NCBI GenBank assembly: GCA_964448645.1 | Contig: CAYUZY010000010.1 | Location: forward strand, 1-29,819 | DNA length: 29,819 nucleotides | Direction: 5' to 3' | Source: GCA-2719315 sp964448645 | GTDB lineage: Bacteria > Bacteroidota > Bacteroidia > Flavobacteriales > Flavobacteriaceae | Shown: in pieces, positions 8,314 through 16,800 of the stretch | Numbering within the stretch: position 1 is the stretch's first letter | Layout: each line of letters begins with the position of its first letter | Made by a program: the position numbers and the translations under genes | Notes under the pieces: model-generated | Seen by the model: the letters and a program-made list of their open reading frames with translations, nothing else | What the model was told of the DNA's origin: nothing | Database searches by the model: none

Positions 8314-9781
8314 AAACTTTCCATCCTTCTCGGTAATCTCTAGTTACAAATTGATTTGCCTCATCAATATTTGTAATTTTCATACTATCACCATTCCATA
8401 ATAATTTTTTTCTAGCAAAATAATCAGTTCTTCTACCAATTTCTTTTCTAAGCATAAAACTTCTAATAGCTAAATTACCCATTAAAACAGTTTCAGTCAT
8501 TGGTCCTGCATAATCAAATGAACAAGTTAGATTTTTATGTTCCTTACTATTAAAACCTGCTTTACAAGCATCAACCCATTTGTGTTGATGACCGTATTCT
8601 GGCTCTGGAAATAGTGGCCCTCTTTCATTTTCAGGACCAAATTCTGTAATTCCATCATAGAGGTATAATTTAGGCATCAATGGAGAACTATCATTAATAT
8701 TAGTTGAAATTATTCCTTTATTTCCAATAAATAAAACTCCATTTTCACTATTTGTTCCACCAATATCACTATTAGCAGGAATTATATCAGGATGAGGAGG
8801 TCTTATTCCGCCATCGCTCCAAGTCATTTTAATAGGAGATTTACTTTTATTGGTAGCTTTAAAATTTATTGTTATTAAAGAAGAAGGAGGACATCCTTCA
8901 GGATGATAATCAGGGGTCCACATTTTAGTAAAAACACTTCCAACGCTACATTCTGCATCAGTAGGATACTTTAAATTAAGTGTTCTAAATGGAATGTCAA
9001 TTAAATGACAACCAACATCACCTAAAGCCCCTGTTCCATAATCCCACCATCCTCTCCAATTGAAAGGATGCATTTTGGGAGTATAAGGTTTTAAAGGAGC
9101 AGGACCTAACCATAAATCCCAATTAAGAGCTTGAGGTTTCTTACTGGCATCTGGATCAGGCATTTTAATTCCTTGAGGCCAAACTGGTCGATTTGTCCAT
9201 ATTTTAACTTCAGATACTTTTCCAATAGAACCATTATCAATCCATTTTTGAACCATTTGTAAATAAGGATTAGAACCACCTTGATTTCCCATTTGAGTTA
9301 CAACTTTTTGTTTTCGAGCCATTTCAGTTAATATTCTGGTTTCTCTAATATTATGAGCCATTGGCTTCTGAATATAAACATGTTTACCTCTTTCCATCGC
9401 AAAAACTCCAGCAGGAGCATGAACGTGGTCGGGTGTTGATATTGTAACTGCATCGATATTCTTTTCTTTATCTAACATAACTCTATAGTCAGCATATTTT
9501 TTAGCCTTAGGAAATTTTTTTACAGAACTTTTTGCACTTCCTGAAAAGTCAACATCACAAAGAGCGACAACCTTCTCTCTTCCTTTTACAGAAGCAAGTT
9601 TAATATCACTGGCTCCTTTACCTCCTGACCCAATAGCAGCAAGGTTTAATTGATCACTTGGAGCTGTGTATCCAGGACCTCCAAGAACATTTCTAGGGAT
9701 TATAAAAATAGATGAAGCTGCTATACTTTTTTTGAGAAAACTTCTTCTTGACTTAGAATTATTTGAATTTTTTGATTTCAT
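8312..9781 (-). CDS. Tat-exported Gfo/Idh/MocA family oxidoreductase
   Basis: An NAD(P)-dependent sugar or polyol oxidoreductase of 489 residues. The N-terminus carries a twin-arginine signal (SRRSFLKKS, residues ~11-19, then a hydrophobic stretch to about 35), so the folded, cofactor-loaded enzyme should be exported to the periplasm. The Rossmann fold follows (LNLAAIGSGGKG; VVALCDVD; DAVTISTPDHVHA). The usual EKP motif appears as QKP with the catalytic-type lysine near residue 139, and DVGCHLID puts a conserved histidine near 259. The C-terminal domain (GPMTETVLMGNLAIR and the VTRDYREGW end) is typical of the Bacteroidota/Planctomycetes secreted group. With the DUF1080 protein and MFS transporter next door, it may make or reduce 3-keto sugars; that is inference. 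Confidence 0.92.
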   Translation of the reverse strand: MKSKNSNNSKSRRSFLKKSIAASSIFIIPRNVLGGPGYTAPSDQLNLAAIGSGGKGASDIKLASVKGREKVVALCDVDFSGSAKSSVKKFPKAKKYADYRVMLDKEKNIDAVTISTPDHVHAPAGVFAMERGKHVYIQKPMAHNIRETRILTEMARKQKVVTQMGNQGGSNPYLQMVQKWIDNGSIGKVSEVKIWTNRPVWPQGIKMPDPDASKKPQALNWDLWLGPAPLKPYTPKMHPFNWRGWWDYGTGALGDVGCHLIDIPFRTLNLKYPTDAECSVGSVFTKMWTPDYHPEGCPPSSLITINFKATNKSKSPIKMTWSDGGIRPPHPDIIPANSDIGGTNSENGVLFIGNKGIISTNINDSSPLMPKLYLYDGITEFGPENERGPLFPEPEYGHQHKWVDACKAGFNSKEHKNLTCSFDYAGPMTETVLMGNLAIRSFMLRKEIGRRTDYFARKKLLWNGDSMKITNIDEANQFVTRDYREGWKV

Positions 9782-9814
9782 GTTTATGATTAATTTAAAG
9801 AACTAGCAATAAAA

Positions 9815-9833
9815 ATAAATAAAATTTATTTAT
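9815..9833 (-). terminator. AT-only inverted repeat with T-rich tail downstream of the lipoprotein gene
   Basis: Arms ATAAATAAA (9815-9823) and TTTATTTAT (9825-9833) are perfect complements around one central base, so a real hairpin would pair about seven base pairs around a small loop. On the minus strand the repeat continues into TTTTTATTG, a short U-run. It would sit 32 bp after the lipoprotein stop codon, where the ParB-to-lipoprotein operon should end. The absence of G/C makes the stem weak. Confidence 0.33.
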
Positions 9834-9864
9834 ATAGTATTTGAAAAAATTTTGAAATAAAAAT

Positions 9865-10560
9865 TTAATTAGTTCTAAAACCATAAACACCTGAACTACT
9901 AGAATTTCCGTTAGCATCGAAAGCAATAATTTTCCAATAATAATCTTTCTTATTTTCTACCTCCACTTCAATTTCAGTAGTAAGCGTTTCGTATGGAATT
10001 GTTTTAAGTAATGTTGTTCCATTTGAGTTGTCAAGATAAACTTCAAAAGATTCTAGGTCATTGTCAACATCACTACAATTCCAACTTAATAATACAATTC
10101 CATTAACAGGGGTTAAATTTCCTCCAGATCTAGGATTTAGTAATTCGGGCGGGAAAGGAGCATAATTAATAACATTTTTACCAGCTAAATAAAATTTCCA
10201 TGTTTGACTTGATGCAGGCGTTGTTCCATCTTCTCCTAGGGCATTTACAGACCAGGAATAAGGCTCAGCATTCGTTAGCGTTATATTAAGCTGATTAGTT
10301 CCACTTCCATATATTTGAGAGGATTGATTTGCTAGATTGTTAACTACAACTTCATAACTTACAGCATTTTCTGATAGACTCCACTGAAAGTCAACACTAC
10401 TTTGAGTATCATTTACAAGAGTTCCATCAAAACAAGCTTCATTATTATTTGGAAAGATAAGGTTAGGTGCTAAAGGGTCTTTGGGACCAGAATCATTACT
10501 GCAGTTAGTTTGAACTAAAACAATTAGGGATAAAACGATATAAATTATATATTTTTTCAT
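9865..10560 (-). CDS. Lipoprotein with two fibronectin type III-like domains
   Basis: A 231-residue predicted lipoprotein: MKKYIIYIVLSLIVLVQTNC is a clear SPII signal with cysteine 20 in the lipobox and SNDSGPKDP after it. Two FN3-like modules follow: about 30-125 (FQWSLSENAVSYEVVVNN, PYSWSVNALGEDG, TWKFYLAG) and about 130-231 (PPELLNPRSGG, LLSWNCSDVDNDLESFEVYL, DYYWKIIAFDANGNS). I start at ATG 10560; a TTG at 10566 would add two residues and overlap the giant gene. Only 2 nt separate it from the giant gene's stop, so the two are probably translated together. A role as a membrane-anchored partner of the giant secreted protein is inference from the coupling. Confidence 0.85.
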   Translation of the reverse strand: MKKYIIYIVLSLIVLVQTNCSNDSGPKDPLAPNLIFPNNNEACFDGTLVNDTQSSVDFQWSLSENAVSYEVVVNNLANQSSQIYGSGTNQLNITLTNAEPYSWSVNALGEDGTTPASSQTWKFYLAGKNVINYAPFPPELLNPRSGGNLTPVNGIVLLSWNCSDVDNDLESFEVYLDNSNGTTLLKTIPYETLTTEIEVEVENKKDYYWKIIAFDANGNSSSSGVYGFRTN

Positions 10561-10562
10561 AA

Positions 10563-10801
10563 TCAATATTTTATTGCTTTAAATGATTGATCTGTATTTT
10601 CTCCTTTAACCTTAATATAGTATGTTCCTTGTTTGAACTCACCAGTATTTATTTCTAAAGTTCTTGAAAAATTGTCTAAAACACAATTTTCAGAATGTAT
10701 CAGCCTTCCATCTGTAGCGTGAACCTCAATACTTATATTTCGATCTTCTCCTCCAACATATATGCTAATAAACTCATTAAATGGATTAGGTGAAAATTTC
10801 A
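10563..10801 (-). other. T9SS type A C-terminal sorting domain
   Basis: Residues ~2974-3052 of the giant protein. The pattern FSPNPFNEFISIYV, then IEVHATDGRLIHSE, then INTGEFKQGTYYIKVKGE with final KAIKY is the classic beta-sandwich signal read by the type IX secretion system of Bacteroidota. It predicts export across the outer membrane and surface attachment or release after cleavage. No T9SS machinery genes lie in this window. Confidence 0.9.
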
Positions 10802-13800
10802 CTTCATTAGAATTTAGATAAGTCGCTTCAAAAATCCCTTGACATTCAATTCCTGTTGTTATAGTAACTCTATTTACTCCTCTTTTTAGGCTTAAAGTGT
10901 GATTTGATTTTGAGGTTTGTGTTGTTTTACCATTGTGAGTAATATTATAGACTGAACCACCAGAAAGGTTAAAAGACACTTTATTTTCCAAATCATTAGC
11001 CATAGCAAAGACAGATAAAGGAGAAGGTTCTTGAATGTTTATTTTAAAACATCTTTCAAACATAGTAGGTTCTATACCATCAACAGTAACACAGATATTA
11101 TAATCTCCAGCGGATAAATTATCTAAAGACCAATTGCTACTTGAAAAACTATCATTAGAGTTTATTGCTCCTGTAACATTTACTTTATAAACATAAGAAG
11201 TGTCTTCTACACTAAGGTTTATTTGATTAGTTCCAGCGCATTTTTCAGTTTTAGAAATATTAAAGTTTTGTCCAGGAATATAAAACAGGACACAACCTTC
11301 CATATTAACAACTTCTCCTAAAGGAGTATTAGCACATGTATCATAAGGATTCCAAACCCCATCATGGTCAAAATCATCTGAAACATCACCTTCTCCATCT
11401 CCGTCTTCATCAATTTGATCAGGATTAGAAACTAAAGGACTATTATCAATTATATCGGCAACTCCATCACCATCAGTATCATCCGTAGGTAAAGCTGGGG
11501 TAGATTGTAGTTCAATAGCAACAGGATTACCTTCCGGAACTTGAATTTGTGTTTGTGTAACAACTACAGGCACTTCTATTGCTCCATCCTCAGTATTTGT
11601 AAAGTCGACTTCAACTTCGTAAACATTGTCCTTATTATGATCTTGAGGATTATTAAAGTCTGGTGGATTAATAAATGCTAAATAAGATTCATTTTCATCT
11701 TCAGGTGTTTTTTGATTTACTTCAGGCTCTGTGGATTTAGTTTTTATTTCAAATAATGCTCTGTCTGCACCTCCTGATATTTTCTTTTTAATTTTCCATT
11801 TCCCAACACTTTTGTTAAAAGGGTTATAGTATCTAGTGTGATCAACTTTTGATCCCAATGTTACATTTTCAACAGGGAAAACAGCAAGAGAAAACCTTCC
11901 AGTATAAACCGCATTTGGAATATCTTCAACTGGAATTTCATCCTGGAAAACTCCTGTTAACTCTTCTCCAACAGCAGTTATTATAATCGGATGAGATTCT
12001 TGTTCTTCAAAATCAAGTGCTCCAGTTAGTTTTACTATTCCACTATTTCCATTTACTGTTGGAATCCATTCAAAAACTCCTGTTGGATTTTCGAAAGTTA
12101 GAGAGAGAATAGTTCCGCCCATAGGATCTTCAGCTTCAATAATGGCAACGGTAACTCCAGCTTCGGCATCTTCTCTAACAGGAAGAAGTGTTACAAATAT
12201 TTGAGGTGGTCTTGGTTCATCCTCAATTTCTATAGTAATAGAGTATTTTTCTTCATTACCATTTCCATCATCAATTATAAACTCAAGTGGAGCACCATTA
12301 TATCTGGAATTAAATTCAAGGAAATTTCCATTATCAGCAATAATTTCTCCATTTGGCAAGATTCTAATTACACCATAAAAAATTGATCCAGGAGCTAATC
12401 TAAATATTAATTTATCATCCTCAGGGTCTATAGCTTCTATTTTACCCAATTTTTCTCCTTTTAAAGGTAATTGAACAAATTTAATAGATGTTGTAATTAA
12501 TTCTGGCAAAGGATTGTCTGTGTCACAAACATCTCCTATTCCATCTTCATCTTTGTCTTCTTGTTTTGGGTTAAATTTTTCTGGACAATTATCTTTATCA
12601 TCAAAAACACCATCTTCATCAGTATCTCTTTCTGATTCAGAACAACCAAATCTATCAACTTTTTCACCTTCAGGCGTTAATGGACAAAGGTCAATATTGT
12701 CAAAAACTCCATCATTGTCAAGATCAACTTCACCTAAAGAACATCCATCTTTATTAACAGGTGTTCCTAACGGTGTGCTTTCACATTTATCAATTTCATC
12801 ATAAATACCATCACCATCTGAATCTAAAAATAATTCAATCTTAGTTCTATCAGTAGCAGTCTGTCCATATATTTCAAAATTTATTGGTATTATAGTTTTC
12901 TTTTCATAAGTTGGCCCAGGCTCGTAAGTTGCAGTGTAGGTACCATCATTATTATCAGTGACTAGAAGTTCATATTTACCATTATAGAAAATTTTAATAA
13001 TAGCACCTCCTTGATTAAATTTCTGACCCAAACTATCTATAGCTTGGACTTTTATTTCAGAACTATTAGCCATTGTAGTTTCTGCAATTTTAAATGTTGG
13101 AATTCTACTAATTGTATTAGACACATCTCCTGATCTTATATTTGATCTAATCACATTAACATCATATCTAAAATTCTGATTAGTATTATATAATTCGAGA
13201 GAGTTTTCATAATTTAAACTTGAAGAGACATTATTAGTTTTCGCTAATAATTCTTCTTTCAATTTTAAAATATTAGGAGGGAAGACAATCAAACGCTTTG
13301 GAGTAGCATTGATAGTTGAAAATTTTAATGAAGGAGGTCCAGAAACAGGAGGATTTAAAGTAAACTGGTTATTATTTTGACTAACCAGCATATTATTACC
13401 TAAGACATCATAAATTGAAGAAGAATTTGTAGCCGATATTGTATAAATTTCTTTTCCTGTTGGAGAGCTTGTAGTAGTCAAAAAGACTCGAATTGTAGTT
13501 TCCCCACCAGATAAACTTCCTCCATTAATATTTTCAACTTTGGTAATTTGTAACCCAATATCAACTCCACTTGTTTGAGTTAGACTAAGTGTTGGTGATA
13601 AAAGACCTGTAGATGAGGATGTGTCACCATAAACTCCTTCATTAAAGGTTAGATCAATATAGTTGTTTCTTTTTTGAAGTACAGACGATTCAATAACAGG
13701 ACCGGCTTTATCATTTAATTGAATCGTGTTTGATTGAGTTAAAGAATAATCAACCTCTTCTTCGGAAGAATCAATTACTGAATCTGAAAGAGTTCTTACA

Positions 13801-16800
13801 GTTAATATTTCAGAGCCATTAGCCGCAGAGGATAGAGGTAGCCCTAGAATATAAGTTTTTGAATTAGTCGCTGTAAATGATGAAGGAGTTGTCGAAGAAA
13901 GTGTTGCAGATCCTCCACTGATTGAAAATTGAAAATCAAGCGCATCTATAGCACTTTCGCCTGCTGGAGCTGAAACATCTTCACTGAAGACAATAGTAAC
14001 AGTAGCATTGTTAGTTGCAACAGTAGTGGAAGTAATTTTTGGTTTAATATTTGTAAGGGTTACAGTATTGCTTGTTTGGCCTGTATCTGATCCGCCATCA
14101 ACTCCATAAATTTTAAGGTTTCTGTATTTCATACCATAATTTCCTGCCCAATATTCAGCTTCATTAAGCTGATGTAATTCCACTAGGACCTTCCTATTAT
14201 TAACATCAGTAGCCATAGGTACCGCCCAGCTTTGCGTGAAATTTCCATTAGCATTTGCGGTAAGTGTACCAGAGGTATTCGAGTAATTAGTATAATTGTT
14301 TCCATTGTACCATTTTACAACGACCTTACCTGTATCAGCACTATAATTTTTAAAGTAATCAACACTTAATGTTATTGTAGTTACACCTGTGGGGATATCA
14401 AAAGTTTTATAGACAGCCGTATTATCTGTATAAGCAAAAATTAAGTTATTTTCTCCTATATAAGGTTTGTTCCCTGCAACACCCGAAAAAGCTTGAAAAG
14501 ATCCTTGAGAAGCTGTCCAACCTTTATTAGGTCCTATCAGATAACCTGCAGCTCCTGATACCGGATTTCCAGCTATATCATAAATAGCGGTTGAGCTAGC
14601 TGCATCAATAGTTATTATTTCATTTCCATCTGGAATTCCATTTAACTCAACACCTAGTTTTATAGAAGAATTGGAATCAATCGAAATACTAGAAGGGGTG
14701 GTACTTGATAGAGTGGCTGTTCCTCCAGAAATAGAATAGACAAAATCATTAACATTTAGTGCCCCTGAAGCAGTAGAATTTGAATAGGCAGAATAAACAT
14801 TTTCATTAAAACTAATTCCTATTTCATTTTGATTAGAATTAATTGCAGCAGAACTAAATTTAGGCGCAACATTATCTATAGTAAAAGTCATACTGTTAGT
14901 CATGGTGGCCAGGTTACCTACAATATCTGTGGCAGAAACTGAAAGGCTAAAGTTTCCAGTGGTAACTGAAGCTACCCCTGGAACATCCCAATTATAAGTC
15001 CATACAGTAGCACTGGAAGTTGCAGTCATTAATGTTGGGCTCATTAGGCCAGTTATAAATATAGTTGGTGTAGAACTTAGAGATTCATTAAATGTAGCGG
15101 TCATAACTCCAGTATCAACATCTGAAACAATTTGATCAGGATGAGAAGATGTTAAACTAACAGTAGGCCCTGTATTATCAACAGTAAATGTTATACTTTC
15201 AGTCCCGGCATAAGCATTTCCTGAAAGATCAGTTCCTGAGACAGTAGCTGTAGCAAGGCCGCTATATTGACTAGTAACACTCCAATTGTAATACCATATA
15301 TTATTAGTAACGGAAACAGTCATTGCGGCGTTAGTCACCTGATTAGAAATATTAATAGTAGGAGAGGAGCTCATCGCTTCGTTAAATGTAGCAGTTATTG
15401 TAACTGTATCTGATCCTTTTACTAGATTATCAGACTCCGTATCTGATAAAATTACATTTGGAGGACTAGTCTCGGGGATATTAAGCTGGGTAGCAGAAAG
15501 CTGTTTATTAAAATATTTCACTGCTTGCATATAACCATAAAAGAGATGGTTTGGCCCTGAATTATTTCCTTCTGATGCAGATTCACTACCTGTACCTACC
15601 CAACCATATCGTGGCCCTGGACCACCATTTTGGCTTCCAATTGGACCAAAAGTTCCAGAATGTTGGTAAACTAGTACTCCATCAACATAATATTTTAAAC
15701 CTCCAGTAACATTTGCTTTAAAAGTAACCCCGACTGTATGCCATTTTTCATCTCTTAAATCTAATGTTTGACTTACAGCATAAGTGTCAAAGGTTGTTCC
15801 ATCAACTGTAAAATGAAACGCCAGTTTACCTTTTGCGGCCTCAATATAATCTGATCCTACTGAAAATCTAAAGTTTTCAGACCTGTCCATAGTAAAAATA
15901 ATTCTTTGATCTCTCCCACGGCTTAATTCTCCAGATTTTAATTTTACTCGTGCAACAAGACTTAGTTCATTAAGCTGATCAGAATCATTATTGACATAGT
16001 TTAATGTTTTGATAGCTATTCCTTTTTCCTCCTCTTCATTACCACTAAAATACATAGCGTCTTCATAAGAATCATAATAAACTCTATTGGTTCCTTTAAT
16101 AATACCATCATAATTATTTCCACTTAAGTCCTCTACAGTATTATTACTATTAGTAGTAGTTTGACCGTTGTAAGAATTTGGATCTGAAAAATCATAGTAA
16201 ACTAAAAGGTTATTATTTAGTGAACGATTTATAACAGTGGATAAACTGTTTCCAGAAATATCATAAATTAAATTATTAGGTATAGTTATAGTTAGAGTTT
16301 CTTGTCCAGAAGCAAATCCTGTTAATGATACCGTTAATGAATATATATTGGTACCTGAAATTCTAGTTACTGATGTTGGAGAACTTGAGCCTAAAGTGAT
16401 ACTTGAGTTACCAGATAGTGAAATTTGAAAATCTGACGTTGTAAGAGTATTAGATCCTTGACCATTAATTAGATCTGTATAAACAGCTTCGCTAAAGGTT
16501 AAACTAACCGTTAGATTGTCAGCAGAAATTCCACTTGACGAGACTTGGGGGTTAACATAATCAAAGGTAAACGTTATACTTTCTGATCCAGAGTAGGCGT
16601 TGCCATTAAGATCATTTCCTGCAACTGTTACACTAGCTGTTGTTCCAGATCCTTGATAGCCATTTGCACTTAAATTATATATCCAAACTGCTGGAGAACT
16701 TGTAGCAGTCATACCCTGATTTGTCACTCCATTACCAATTGTTATTGTTGGAGAAACAGCCATAGCTTCAGAAAATGTGGCCGTTATAGTAACGCTTCCA

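Noticed and set aside
10561..10566. TTG start for the FN3 lipoprotein overlapping the giant gene
   Set aside because: ATG 10560 gives a standard MKKYII lipoprotein signal; the extension adds only two residues.
12514..12804. 96-codon + strand frame rich in Ser/Pro inside the giant gene
   Set aside because: It is the antisense shadow of the Asp-rich TSP3 repeats; no promoter or family resemblance.
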